A DNA stretch of 64,000 nt, from assembly GCF_024679245.1 (NCBI RefSeq), contig NC_090191.1, positions 5,975,267 through 6,039,266 on the forward strand, in the 5' to 3' direction. The notes beneath the pieces are model-generated. The model saw only the letters and a program-made list of their open reading frames with translations, was not told the DNA's origin and did not search any database. Shown in pieces: positions 43,629-55,450 of this stretch; position 1 is the stretch's first letter, and every line of letters begins with the position of its first letter. The DNA comes from Pseudorasbora parva (lineage: Eukaryota > Chordata > Actinopteri > Cypriniformes > Gobionidae). A program made the translations under genes and the position numbers.

Positions 43629-44194
43629 CATTCAGAAATAATTTGCATTAAAAAATAAAAAAAATAATAACCTAATAATAGGCTAACTATAGCCTAGAGA
43701 AATTGTTCTGTGCATCCCGGCCACATTCAGCCTTTAGAGGACACTTTAGCTAGCCTAATGGGCCGTTGTCAGTGAGCGACATCATTCATTCATTTATTCA
43801 TTCAGTCATTCATTCGTTTATAAAATACTTTATTTTGCAGTACAACTAGTCAAGTCAGCAGTTCTCGTTTATTTGCATTTTGCCTCGAGTGACAGATGTC
43901 GCATACTATTTTTCTCTGTGACATTTTTTTTTGCCAGGTCTATACAGTGTAGGCTATAGCCTACAGCCTATAAGAAAAAAATATTGTATGGTCAACATAG
44001 CCTATGCCTATTACTTTTGTTATCCCGTCTCTTTCTGTAGGGGACATTTAAGAGAGATTCTGGAAACAAAATCTAAATTTAGCTGGATCGGTCAGGTCGG
44101 GAATAAAATAGGCTAATTTATAGCGTTTAAGCAGGACAAACACAGAAAAACTCCTGGTGAAGTTTCTGAGATCCACGTGACACACTATTATAAA
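43629..44194. other. Spacer right of the retroelement
   Basis: AT-rich DNA with TAGCCTA-type motifs and a CATT repeat (about 43781-43817). No gene recognised. Confidence 0.45.
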
Positions 44195-44423
44195 GATGCG
44201 TTTATTAAAGAGGAGAGTGAAGACATAAAGATGGAGTTTATTAAAGAGGAGAGTGAAAACATAAAGATGGAGTTTATTAAAGAGGAGAGTGAAGACATAA
44301 AGATGGAGTTTATTAAAAAGAAGAGTGAAGACAAAGATGGAGTTCATTAAAGAGGAGAGTGAAGATGTGAGGATTGAAGAAACATTGAGAGAGTGAAAGA
44401 TGAAGAAACTGAGGAACAAACAG
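44195..44423 (+). pseudogene. First coding exon of a fish C2H2 zinc-finger gene, repeat-expanded and frameshifted
   Basis: The plus strand reads the FIKEESEDxKxE leader typical of the 5' coding exon of fish zinc-finger genes. Five tandem copies start at 44201, 44237, 44273, 44309 and 44343. The first three are 36 bp (FIKEESEDIKME); the fourth is 34 bp, which shifts the frame. The expected start ATG at 44196 is one base out of frame with the repeat. After copy 5 (ESEDVRIEETLRE) a second shift separates it from RVKDEETEEQT, which ends at a CAG|GT donor (44423). No zinc-finger exon follows on this strand. It is a relic; a zinc-finger exon of similar type lies on the other strand at 61.3-62.1 kb. 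Confidence 0.75.
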
Positions 44424-44755
44424 GTTGGTTTCATTCTCAAAGCTGAATTATGACCTAACATTGTGTTGGTCCTTCTTTTGCTGCCAAAACAGCCCTGACC
44501 CGTCGAGACATGGACTCCACTAGACCCCTGAAGGTGTGCTGTGGTATCTGGCACTAATATGTTAGCAGCAGATCCTTTAAGTTCTGTAAGTTTCAAGGTG
44601 AGACGAGAGATTTAGGCATTTTATTTCTGGAAAAATTACTAATTTGTAGTAATTTGTAGAGAATAATTAACAAAAAGAAAAATAAATTTACACTAAATCT
44701 CTCGTTCAGTAGCCAGAGAGAAATAACTTGTTTTATTTTTATTTAACTTTCTAAA

Positions 44756-44758
<3 letters not shown>
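44424..44758. other. Spacer with an opposite-strand repeat motif
   Basis: Contains CCCCTGAAGGTGTGCTGTGGTATCTGGCAC-like sequence of dispersed fish repeats; no gene. Confidence 0.4.
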
Positions 44759-44794
<36 letters not shown>

Positions 44795-44819
44795 CGGTAT
44801 CTATCTATCTATCTATCTA

Positions 44820-44850
<31 letters not shown>
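44759..44850. repeat. Compound (TA)n-(TATC)n-(TA)n microsatellite
   Basis: TA run, ACACCGG, CTAT tetranucleotide run and a second TA run. Confidence 0.95.
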
Positions 44851-44854
<4 letters not shown>

Positions 44855-46320
44855 TATATATCTAATGTTTGGCCAGGCGCTAAAGACTACAGCCTATCAG
44901 AGAGAGCTATTTCCGCATGTTTTCAACTCGCACATGGGGGATGGGGTCGCACTTACAGCTCAGCTCGGCTCGGCTCAGGCATTCATGGAAACGGAGCGAC
45001 CGGCGGAGCAAAGTGAGTATTTTATCTTCGCAAGTTAATTCCTACGAAAGTTAATCTTCCAAAGGCATGAACTGAAAACGCACCAGACTGAACACGCGCT
45101 GAGAAATACTGCCGCGAGCGCGGATGCGTTTACCTCAGCTCTCATCACGAGAGCTCATTCAGCTCATCACGATGAGTGAATTCTGACTCCTGCTGTGTTT
45201 GTGCTGACACTTCCTCAGTGACTAAATCACAATATATTGAACAGACACTTTCAGTTTTTAATTGTAGTGTCTGTTCTCTAACTGAACTGATTTTATGAAG
45301 ATGAACAGGTGGTGGGAAAGTAAAAAGGCTTGTTCGACTTCACCCAGCGATGCGCAGACCGATCGGCGGCTGACTTGAAGCACTGTATGCCGGTTAGAAA
45401 TGTTGTCCAACTTGAGACAGCGCCGACGGCACGTGACTGTGACGTATGTCAACAAAGTACCACGAGAGCGATTCGAGAGTAGCCGGCTGATGCAGCCGCT
45501 GCAGATTCTCATGGGTGACTGCAGGTGGATGCAAGAGCTCTGATGACGACACAGCTGATCCACGATTGGCCGGATTCACCGCATGACAGCGATCACGTGT
45601 TTCGGGTTTATTCTAAAACCTTATGTTACGCTAATGCTCACAAATAATTTTTTATAATAGTAAAACCTCTTTTCATGTAGTCGCGATGTTATATTGTCAT
45701 GTTTATCAAACTAAAACTGATAAAAACCGTTGACAACACTTCATTGATAGTGTAGGTTTATATGTTGGAACATTAATCTTGTCCAAATAGACGCTTTATT
45801 AAGCAGTACATGAAGTGTTGAATGAAAATGTCATTTGAAGCATCTGTGTATTTAAGAAATATTGTATTTATTTAACTTCAGCTGTGATAAAGTTTGTAAA
45901 CGCAGTGCAAGCATCACCACGGGAAGCAGAGTGTCCGACTTCACGTCTGCATTTCCAGCTCCTCCCCGCCTGCTACTCTCGCTGATCGCATCCATCTAGC
46001 CTAAAAATCTAATGTTTGTTTTCCAGTCAAACTCTTTCCAGGAGTTAGGAGAGAAGTTGTTTAAAAACCAAAAACTGTGTCAAAAGGACTTTAGACCCTA
46101 GATATTACACAAAATTAGATAAGACATGTTCAATTATCTAATTATGAAAATCAAGGGAACCACTATTGATTCCCTTATGACATTCTGCACATATACTTTC
46201 CCATCTTACGATAAACCGAGAGACGTTAAACCGAGGTCCTGACTCTCTGTGGTCATTAAAAATCCAAGGATGTCTTTCGGAAAAAGAGTAGGGGTGTAAC
46301 CCCGGCATCCTGGCCAAATT
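44851..46320. other. Spacer, no gene recognised
   Basis: A GC-rich, promoter-like stretch lies at 44930-45140 (CTCAGCTCGGCTCGGCTCAG) and another GC-rich stretch at 45340-45600. No open frame with coding features was seen, although a 5' exon of an unidentified gene cannot be excluded. Confidence 0.4.
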
Positions 46321-46575
46321 TGCCCACTGGCTTCTGTCCATCATGGCCTCCTAATAATCCCCATAACCTGATTGGCTTCATCACTCGGTCTCCTCTCCAC
46401 CAATCAGCTGGTGTGTGGTGAGCGTTCTGGCACAAAATGGCTGCCGTCGCATCATCCAGGTGGATGCTGCACATTGGTGGTGGTTGAGAAGATTCCCCCC
46501 TTCAATGTAAAGCGCTTTGAGTGCCTTGAAAAGCGCTATATAAATTGAACGCATTATTATTATTATTATTATTAT
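46321..46575 (+). mobile_element. LINE/SINE 3' tail with (ATT)n end
   Basis: The sequence ends TAAAGCGCTTTGAGTGCC, GAAAAGCGCTATATAAATTG and an ATT repeat (46552-46575). This is the usual 3' end of fish L2/CR1-derived LINEs or SINEs that share their tail. The upstream 200 bp (CTTCTGTCCATCATGGCCTC onward) is probably its 3' UTR. No coding part remains. Confidence 0.6.
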
Positions 46576-46990
46576 GTCTCGTCCTCAATTACGTTTAGCT
46601 CAGTCTCCCACTTTGTCTTTATATGGAGTGTATTATCTGTTGAGTCAAGTAATATTCTGCTATATCTGTGCGGCATGTCATGTAAAAGATATTGCTTCTT
46701 TATATCAATGAAATACTGTTCTGCATTATTTGAGGCTTCCATAATTATTTCCTTGTCTTTATGAGTTGTAATATAGTTTCTAATTTGTAGGTACCAAAAG
46801 AAATCACTTGATGATAACATAAATGTTTCTTTAGGATAAAAGAAAAGATGCAATGTACTTCCCTTAAATAAATGATCTGTAAGTACCATCCCATCTGGAG
46901 GGTAGAAACTCAGGGTTATCTGCTATAGACATGGCTCTTGATAAGGTTGACACTCTTCTGTTTTGTCCAAATTCTCAGTTTGCTTAACCT
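46576..46990 (-). pseudogene. L1-like LINE ORF2 C-terminal fragment
   Basis: The frame encodes FYPKETFMLSSSDFFWYLQI followed by RNYITTHKDKE, and later TKWETELN. The FFxYLQIR signature is that of the C-terminal part of L1/Tx1-type ORF2 proteins. Upstream residues continue in broken frames to about 46990. The (ATT)n LINE/SINE tail abuts it at 46575, so the later element may have inserted beside it. Confidence 0.6.
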
Positions 46991-47711
46991 AGATATTTAT
47001 ATTTTCATATTTTTCTGAGATTGGGGTGTCATAAAGGCTAGTGATGCCAATGGGGCATTTGTTACAGAGCATTGTTCAATGTTAACCTATTCTGTTTCTA
47101 CATCATTGTTAATTCATTCCACTATTTGGTAACTAGTTTTATTGATGATTATGTGCAATTCGAACCGTTAGCTCATGCCGTGATTGTGGAGGAAATGCTT
47201 GTTACACACAAACAGCTTTGAGGTATCGCTAGTTGATGGCCAACCAACCGCCCGCAGCCAGAGACTAGCCCTGGCAGCATCGCGGGGAAAGCCATGCAAC
47301 ACATCCAAACCTTTAACACCAGGGAAACAAACACTTACGACCCATGATCATAAACTCCTCTCATTTACTCCAGGAACAGCAGACTGTCACTTCTGTCATT
47401 TGAAAAAACCACATGCTGTCATGAATAATTAAGAGACGGTGTCTTCTCATAGGATAAGAAAACTCAGTCTCGGTAATAATAATGAGACACAGATGCGCCA
47501 CGTAGCACTATTAGTGCGCTGGTAAGTCACAAGCTGTGACGTGGACGCAATGTTTTTAAACCGGGAAGACTAAAATAGGGTGCAAAACATACAAATTGAC
47601 CAGATTCCCCTTTTAATTAAATCTAACGGATACTAACATTATGTTCAATGATGTTCAACACACATACCTCTGTTAAAATCTCAAAAATTTAGCTGTAGGG
47701 TTTCATGACCA
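46991..47711. other. Spacer, nothing recognised
   Basis: A short plus-strand frame (47184-47432) has no recognised family. Confidence 0.4.
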
Positions 47712-48072
47712 TTTAAACACCCAAATAAAACAATTTTGTTTTTTTCTACTTCCCTGGTAATGGTCTTGATGGGCAGTTCAGTAGTCAGGCACTGATCAGA
47801 GAGTCAGCCCGTTGACTTATGTACTAATCCGTGCCCTGACTAGTGGAATAGTAAAATGATTGAGACGCGCCCAAGAGAGACTTGAATATATAGGGGCGTG
47901 TTATTCTAATGACGATCGGTTTCAGCCGCGGCATTTATCAAGGGCAGGTATTGCGTACACCTGGATTGCAGAGGTGTGCACAGTTTCATAAATCAGGCGG
48001 TGAAAGGAGTGTAAGCATAATTTTACGCCAACATATACACTCGTTTCTATGCAAGATTGATAAATGAGGGCC
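47712..48072. mobile_element. Truncated second copy of the GGCCCTCATTTATCAA MITE
   Basis: It matches the right third of the element at 3140-4422, from CCAAATAAAACAATTT to the terminal TTGATAAATGAGGGCC, with small deletions. The left end is missing. Confidence 0.85.
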
Positions 48073-48625
48073 AATATGTTTTCATAAACGCTCAAGCTTT
48101 ACATTTCCTTGTATTATAAGTTTATCCTGAATGGACATTTCAGACTATACAATATTTGAAATGGTCTTTTCGCTGCAATTGTTGCGTTTTCTGTTTGCAT
48201 TTGATGTTTTTCGTCTTCAATGCTGAATTTATTATTTATATAGAACACACAGTGTTTCAGTGACTGTCCAATAAAGCACATAAATATAAAAGTGTGAAAT
48301 GTTACTTTACCCAAGGTTAAAAGTGTGTTTAGAATGACGATAAGTTCAGTGTGAAAAGCCCTATGAAGTGCTTGCCTTTGATTAACTGAAAATGGTTAAT
48401 TAATTTGATTGTGACATGGTATAATTTATGTCAGAAATATAGACATGAGAAAAACTGAATTTCAGAACTTTATTATACATGCTATATCCTGACTTCAACA
48501 CACATATTGTTAAAACACTTCCAACATTTCATCCTATTTTTTGTACCCTTGTCTCATGAAGGAGCCACGGATCACAGAAGACCTCTGCACTGCAGTTGAA
48601 AGACTGTGGAACAACCAATCGTTTT
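48073..48625. other. AT-rich spacer
   Basis: No gene. The first 25 bases after the MITE (AATATGTTTTCATAAAC and following) recur at 50274-50300. Confidence 0.45.
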
Positions 48626-49829
48626 TTAAAGGGGGGGTGAAATGCTGTTTCATGCATACTGATCTTTTTACACTGTTAAAGACTTGGAATCCCATACTAA
48701 ACATAGACAAAGTTTCAAAAGTTAAGGTGGACGTTTGATGGGAGTATTTCTTTGTCAAAAATACTACTTCCGGTTAGTCATAAGTTTCGGCAAGTTTTTT
48801 GAGATCATGCGTCCCCATTGACGTTAGTGGGGGCGGAATTTCCTTGTATGGGCCTTACGGACAATTCTACCGGAAGCGCGTGAGAGAGAGCGAGGGAGAG
48901 AGCGAAAGCAACAGCCTGCGCGTGAGAGAGAGCGAGGGAGAGAGCGAAAGCAACAGCCTACGCCCATCAAAGCGGGGCTTGTAGGATGCTGGACAGGTGA
49001 CAATTACACATAGCACATAACAATGTCACCAAAAAAGTGGGTTTTTGGTTGCCAGACCAAGACAGTCCTGCACAGATTCGCCAAAAACCCCGCGTTAAGG
49101 CAACAGTGGATGTAATTTGCTTTTCCGGATCAGCAACTGAGTTGCGCGAATGTTTATATCTGTTCGCTGTTTCATAAACAAGGCCCAGCTCGACGCCGAA
49201 TTTTCCCAATCGCCTAATGCTGAAGGATGGAGCAGTCCCAACGTTAGAAGGGTGAGTGAGACTGCTTTTAGTCACCTTACTGTCTACACAAACCACGCGT
49301 AAACACACAAACACACGTGCACAACTGCACTTCCCACATGTACACCTTCAAAGACAAAAATACGACGATATAATTCAAGTATAAATATGTAAATAACACA
49401 AGCCGCTAAGCATATTATATAGTTAGTGTATAACTTGTAACTTACCACATACAGACGTCCTGCTCTAGTCGTTTTTGCTGCTGCTCCTGTTCAACTGCAG
49501 CCTCTGGGTCTGATTCCGGATCATAGATGTATGGCTGTATCCGATTAAAAGCCATATTTTTATTTTGAATAAAGTTTTTTTCCGCTGTTAGGGATGCACT
49601 CGACTCAACACACAGCGCGCTGCTGCACACGTCATTATTTAGCTCCGCTCACACGACACGCCCCCACCCGCTCGGCTTTTTTCGGAAAGACTCGGAACAG
49701 CGCATCTTTCTTATATAATTATTAAAAAAATAAAAACTTTTCGGAGATATGCAGGATGCAATGCTACTCTATAGGTACTCAAGATTGACATGACACTGAC
49801 TGAAACTGAGTGTTTCACCCCCCCTTTAA
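48626..49829. mobile_element. TTAA-flanked 1.2-kb MITE with GGGGGGGTGAAA ends
   Basis: The element (48630-49825) begins AGGGGGGGTGAAA and ends TTTCACCCCCCCT, with TTAA on both sides (48626-48629 and 49826-49829). It has no transposase. Inside lies a 40-bp unit (GTGAGAGAGAGCGAGGGAGAG) present twice in tandem at about 48879-48962. Its right part is related in inverted orientation to 51768-51990. A TTAA target suggests piggyBac-type mobilisation. Confidence 0.85.
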
Positions 49830-50854
49830 AGGTTTAGTAGAATAGCCCTGATTTCTGAAATTTGAAAGTGGAAGACTAGGAAAAAGCCCTTCAACTTTCA
49901 CATGCTGAATGGTTGACAGACAACTGGCCAAAGAGACAGTTGTCAATGTTTATAGAGGTTAAATTTATTTAAGATTTAATTTGTCATGTACCTTCTGTGC
50001 AATAACTTTCAATTTAGCTCAATTTATTCCCTTTGGTCTGATTGTGTGTTTTTTTTTAAAAGCAAACCATAGCTAGTATAAGATGCCTTTGCTACTTAAG
50101 GGGATTTTTAAGGGGACATTTGATAAAAATTGAACAAATTTTGTGTGTTTTGGTGTTTGATTAATCTGAATCAGCTTGAATCATGCATTACAGTGTAGAA
50201 TTGTGTAATGTATATTATGTACTATGAAAAAAGGTTTATTCTGAGATGCTTGAGGAAAAAAAAAATGAGGGCCAATATGTTTTCATAAACACTCAAGCTC
50301 AATAATGTTCAAATGCTCAATCTTTGTTTTCATTTTTAGTGTGTTAAGCTTTGAGTTCAGTTTATCTAATATAATATTTTAAGACATAATATAAATATAC
50401 TATAACAAATAGTATAAATAGCAACTTTTTACTTTAAAAACTTTTTTTTAACGTAAATTATTTTATTTTGTGTTGTAATCCAGAATTGTTTATTTTTAAA
50501 CATATTTATATGATTTAACTATGAGTGACTATATTTATCTTAGCCTATCAATCATCTCTCTATCTATCTTGTTTTAGAACTTATTAATAAAATACTTGAC
50601 ATTATTAAGATTGTTTAAACTTAAGGCTTGAAACGCTCCAAATGGAGAAATGTATACAAAGATAAATCAGCTCTGCCCACTTCTAGCATGAGACTGTGGC
50701 GTGGCGCTGTTGTCGTCCTCAGACTGTTGTGAGTGACATATATGGGTTCTGCGGTTCTGCAGTTAGACCTGTCTCATATTTGTAAGGAAAAGAGTTGTAA
50801 TTCTCAAAATATATTTGCATTTTTGGACAATATTGAAATGCATGTATAAAAAAA

Positions 50855-50887
<33 letters not shown>

Positions 50888-51080
50888 GAGACTTTTCATA
50901 TTTTTTCCTATTTAAAACTTGACTCTTCTGTAGTTACATTGTGTACTAAGACCAACATTTTTTTTTCCCCAGTATACTCTCATTCCTGCTTAATAGTCCA
51001 GGAACTGTACTGCCATACCATCTGTGCAGTGGCACAATGATATTACAAAGTGTAGTAAAACAATGAACTGTTCCTTTTAA
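49830..51080. other. AT-rich spacer with a TAA microsatellite
   Basis: No gene. An (ATA)n repeat lies at about 50858-50886. Confidence 0.5.
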
Positions 51081-51763
51081 AGGGATAGTTAATCCAAAAA
51101 TTCTCTCATAGTTTTCTCCCCCTCAAGTTGATCCAAAACTACAGTACATACATTTCTTTGTTCTGATATACACATAAGATATTTGGAATAATGTTTGTAA
51201 CCAAAGAGATCAAAAGATACACACCAGCAATGTTTTTTTCTTCTTCTAGTGTACATGTATAAAAACTGCTTGGATATCCTAATTGAACTATAGCCTAATT
51301 CCTTTAGTCATGACATTTATTTAGTATTATATATACCCAAATATGAGGTGAGGTTTTTGTCTTAAAAATAGCCTGAAAAATGGGGGGTCGTCTTATATTT
51401 ACCATATAGACAAAATCACAGGGGAAAGGGAGAAAGCAGGGAGAAACAGTAGAGGGCATAATTAGTGACATTGTTATGAATTAGTACTCACACTAGGCGC
51501 TTTGAACCGTGCTCGAGTGTGTTTGACCCCCAAATCCCGGTTTGTTTGACAAGTGTGAGTGCTCCGTTCTGTGGCCTGGCGCGGTTCATTAACTGGTCCT
51601 GGCCCGCTTGGAAGGGGTAAGCCAGAGTGCGGTCCGGTTGGGCTCGAGAGCAGTTCGAATGTAGTGTGAGCACTAACCAAGCCAGAGCGCGGAACAGCTG
51701 TGCACTATGGTCATCATTACGAAAGCAAACACCAAACTATTACTACTTGGATACACTTTTCGA
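51081..51763. other. MITE fragments, no gene
   Basis: AAAGGGATAGTTAATCCAAAA at 51078 is one end of a TTAA-type fish MITE whose partner was not found. The stretch 51490-51690 is a GC-richer repeat with GTGTGAG(T/C)G(C/A) motifs facing each other (AGTGTGAGTGCTC and ATGTAGTGTGAGCAC), probably a hAT-derived MITE. Confidence 0.45.
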
Positions 51764-52570
51764 TTAAAGGGGGGGTAAAACACTCAGTTTCAGTCAATCT
51801 CATGTCAATCTTGAGTACCTATAGAGCAGTATTGCATCCTTCATATCTCCGAAAAGTCTTTAGTTATTATATTTATAAAAGAAATATAGGCTGTACCGAG
51901 TCTTTCCCGAAAAAACCGAGCGCCTGGAGGCGTATCGTGTGGGCGGAGCTAAAGAATGACGAGTGCGAACAAAGCGGTGACGCCGGAGGCTGATATAAAT
52001 TGAACAGGAGAAACAGCAACAGCAGGACGTCCGTCTCTGTGGTACGTACTGTATTTAGTGGACTGTCAACATTTGTGTGTTTACTCGCAGTTTATGAGGA
52101 CATGATTCGTTTTATGGACTATTGTATGCGACTAAACCTTAGCAGTAGCAAGCAAAACGGTTTTGCACGTCAGACTAGTGTAACGTCATACATAGAATAA
52201 CAATGGAGTAACGTTAGCGCATTTCAATGACGAAGCACGCGATCGTGTCATTTACTGATGTTTACTCAGGTGACGATAGCCAACAGCAGAGACATTTGAA
52301 GCAGTTTTACTCACCGGCTGCTTCCAAAGCAGGACCGAACCTTTATCGCTGGGACCGCTCCGTCAAAAACACACTTCTTTGGTATGATTTGGATAAGTCC
52401 TGTGACAGCAGTGACCGTGGAAATCCACTTTGCGACGCGACTGAAGCGATGCCTTGAAGCTTCCCGTCATTTCTGCGTTCAAATCGGTTCAAATGCAGCT
52501 CTGCCTTCCCGGAATGCTGTGCTGAAGCGTTGAAGTCGCTTGATGTCACCCACAGGAATAAAGTGGAGCG
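51764..52570. mobile_element. Second copy of the GGGGGGGTGAAA-type MITE, right end not found
   Basis: It starts after TTAA (51764-51767) with AGGGGGGGTAAAACACTCAG. The first 220 bp match the reverse complement of the right part of the element at 48630-49825. The following 600 bp (to about 52570, GTGGAGCGCGGCGCGGAC) lack a matching end. Open frames within it have no recognised family. Confidence 0.6.
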
Positions 52571-53060
52571 CGGCGCGGACTATAATAACGACTGGATCTG
52601 CACCTGAGAGAGTGTTTATGGGCATGCATTTCCTCTCTAGCTCCAGTCGCACGTGCACCCTACCAGGAGAAGAGCCCGTACGGCCCATACAAGGACCTTC
52701 CGCTCTATTAACGTCAAGCCGACCCATTTTTGAAAAAAAAACCTTATTGATTAACAGGAATTGTTGTTTGCAAGTAAAGCTGTATATTCCTCTGTCAAAG
52801 TCAGCTGGCTCTGTAAGAATCTTAAAACGTGCAGTGCAGTCAAGTGAAAATCACTGCGCGGCATAAATGCTAAATTATATTAGGCAGTCTATTATCGAAA
52901 GCACTTTTCTTCTGGTCTTCTTCAGAGCAAAAATATTTTTTGTAAGATCTCAGTTGTCATTAATGTCAGACTGCACGATAGTCAAGGAGTGCTAAAAACG
53001 GACACTTGCAATGAACAACGCGTTCAGTGACAGTGAGCTACACATGGGACCAAGTCACAC
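52571..53060. other. Spacer, nothing recognised
   Basis: No gene or repeat end identified. Confidence 0.4.
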
Positions 53061-54750
53061 GTGCAAGTCTCAAGTAAGTCTCAATCTTAACCTTCAAGTC
53101 TCAAGTAAGTCCCAGGTATTTTTTTCCTAGGCAAGTCAAGTCTTGTAGTAGGTCAAGTTCAAGTCAAGTCACCTTATTATTACTATCTGCAGAATCTGAT
53201 ATTAAAGGGTTAGTTCACCCAAAAAGGAAAATTCAGTCATTAATTACTTAACCCTAATGCCGTTGGACACTCGTAAGACCTCTGTTCTTCAGCTTTGTAA
53301 TGACGTCTTTAGTGCCTTTATGGGTCTAAGAGGAAATGACATTGGTGTCAATGAAGGCCTTTCTCAGCCATCGGATTTCAACAAAAATATCTTCATTTGT
53401 GTTCCAAAGATGAACGGCGGTCTTACGGGTGTCCTACGACCTGAGGGTAAGTAATTAATGACAGCATTTTCATTTTTGGGTGAACTAACCCTTTAATAAA
53501 GTGAAAAGACAATGTATAAGTAACAGTCAGTAAATGACAATAATTTGGATTTGCATTGAATCAAACAAAATTGTCACTTCATAAAATTATTTGTTTTTCA
53601 CTTCTGCCAACAGTGTTTGAAACGTTTTAAATTTTCAACATGAGCCCATTTCACACTGCGAATCTGGCAAATACACGGATAATGCGACCCGGCATTTGTT
53701 CCCTGGCCACTAGATTTGGTCCATTCTCACTGCCAGCGAAATACCGTAATAAGTGCGCTTTCACACACAACCCGTAACTGTCCCGGATCGAGTTGACACG
53801 TGACATCCTGATGTGATGTATAATGGCGAGCGATCTCAGCTTCAGCGCGGATAATAAGGAGCTCCGTGGTCTCGACTTGTGTCCAGTTTGCGCACATTTC
53901 TGCTTGTTTAATTTTAGTTTCTTTTGAATACAAACACTCTGCGTTTAAAACACAGACTAGCTCTTCTGGCACTGCAGGGTTGTATTATTGAAAAAACAAG
54001 CTCTAGGAGTCGCACAATAAATAAGTACACTCGCGTGTGTGTGATTTTTCGCGAGTCATTTTTTTTGTGTGTGTGTGTGTTCAGGTGGCAGACTTAGGAA
54101 AAGTTGCCAAGTCTCGTACCACTCAGATCAGGGGAAGGAATCAAAATAATTTTGACCACATTTGTCCCCAACACGGTATGAGGGTTTATTGCTAGTGGTT
54201 ACTTTAGCTATACGTTAGCTAACTACCAACTAACCTTTACTGGGCAGACTGGCTCTTCAAATGACGGACGAAATTGGAGGTTGTCGTCTGGCTTTCTGTC
54301 CGTGATTTTAATGTTGCATGTCTTGCAACGCGCAACGTTCGTGTGTGTAACGTTCGTCTTTTGCTATCTTGCGAATAATTGTTGAAGCCGAAAGCGATGA
54401 CCCTTGCCCAGTATCCCTCCAGCTGACATGTTGATGTGATATCTGATCTAAGTGGGCGTGGTATGCGTAAGGTACGAGAGGTAATGACTGATGATAGTGT
54501 CGTGATCCAGTCATGACAACGGTATTCTCAGTCTGCGCTCAAGCTGTGTAAGCTTTTTTATTTTATTTTATATTCAAACTAAAAAAACATGACGTGATTA
54601 ACACTTAAGTCATCGTGTCTCAAGTCTAGTCAAGTCCTGAGTCTTTAACTTCCAAGTCCGAGTCAAGTCTCAAGTATTTTCTTTTTTGCCAAGTAAAGTC
54701 ACAAGTCATAAAAATAGCGACTCGATTCCAAGTCACCAAGTCTCAAGTCC
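53061..54750. mobile_element. CAAGTC-rich DNA element, interrupted
   Basis: Both edges are made of repeated CAAGTCTCAAGT-type motifs in the same orientation (53061-53170 and 54617-54752), as in a fish non-autonomous DNA transposon with multiplied subterminal repeats. The interior is anonymous and carries the nested MITE at 53206-53492. No transposase was seen. Confidence 0.5.
53202..53496. mobile_element. 287-bp TTAA-flanked MITE
   Basis: The element starts AGGGTTAGTTCACCCAAAAA and ends TTTTTGGGTGAACTAACCCT, bracketed by TTAA on both sides (53202-53205, 53493-53496). This is a common fish MITE type. It lies inside the CAAGTC-rich element. Confidence 0.92.
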
Positions 54751-55075
54751 CGATGTCTGTGGTTTATGTATATGGATTATATAGATTGTTTCTGTAAATA
54801 CAAATTATATTTCTTTGAAATTACCATTCATGGTTCATAAAATTATGTTTTCTGAACAATAAGCAATGACTATAGTTTCTTGTGATATAGTTGATAACAA
54901 TGTGTGATTATTTGTGATATGTGTTAAAACAAATGTATATGCTTTATGCATAGTTTGTTTCTGTGAATTTAATTTATTGTAATAATATATTTGTATGATT
55001 CATATTTTCAACCAATAAACAAAGTAGACTTTTTTTGTAGATTGTGTTACTTGTGTAGAGGGATATATGGATGTA
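54751..55075. other. AT-rich spacer
   Basis: Nothing recognised. Confidence 0.5.
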
Positions 55076-55295
55076 TAGGTTAGGATAACGTTCTGAGAAC
55101 ATTCTGGGAAATTTCTAAGAACATTCTAGGAACGTTGGGGGAACGTTCCCCTAAGCTAAAGGGAACGTTCTATTTACATAAAGAAAACTTTGCTGGAGAA
55201 CCAATAGGGAATGTTCTTTGTTATGGGAACGTTCTGGGGACAAGAAACAAACGTTCCCAGAAAGTTCTGGGAACCAAAAATTGTTAGCTGGGTAG
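55076..55295. repeat. GGAACGTTC-rich repeat
   Basis: About eight copies of (G)GAACGTTC/GAACATTC motifs, partly self-complementary, occur in 220 bp. It looks like a MITE core or minisatellite. Confidence 0.6.
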
Positions 55296-55450
55296 ATCGT
55301 TCTCTGGGATGCGTTTTCATGGGAATCGAATGTGAAGAGTTTTATCTATAAAAACTGATTAGCTTATAATGCTAGTTTATGGGGCATCGAAAAAGTAAAA
55401 TTAAATCGCTAGTTAATACCACCAATGATCAAAATAGCCTCAAAGTAGCA
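55296..55450. mobile_element. Fragment of the 14-kb TTAA MITE family
   Basis: GGGATGCGTTTTCATGG and AAGAGTTTTATCT match 14105-14150. The next part (TTAAATCGCTAGTTAATACC) matches the reverse complement of the right half (near 14520-14540). Confidence 0.7.

Noticed and set aside
44048..44596. 182-residue minus-strand frame with repeated LFNKLHLYVFT
   Set aside because: It is the reverse complement of the FIKEESE-coding repeat; the repeat periodicity makes it open by chance.
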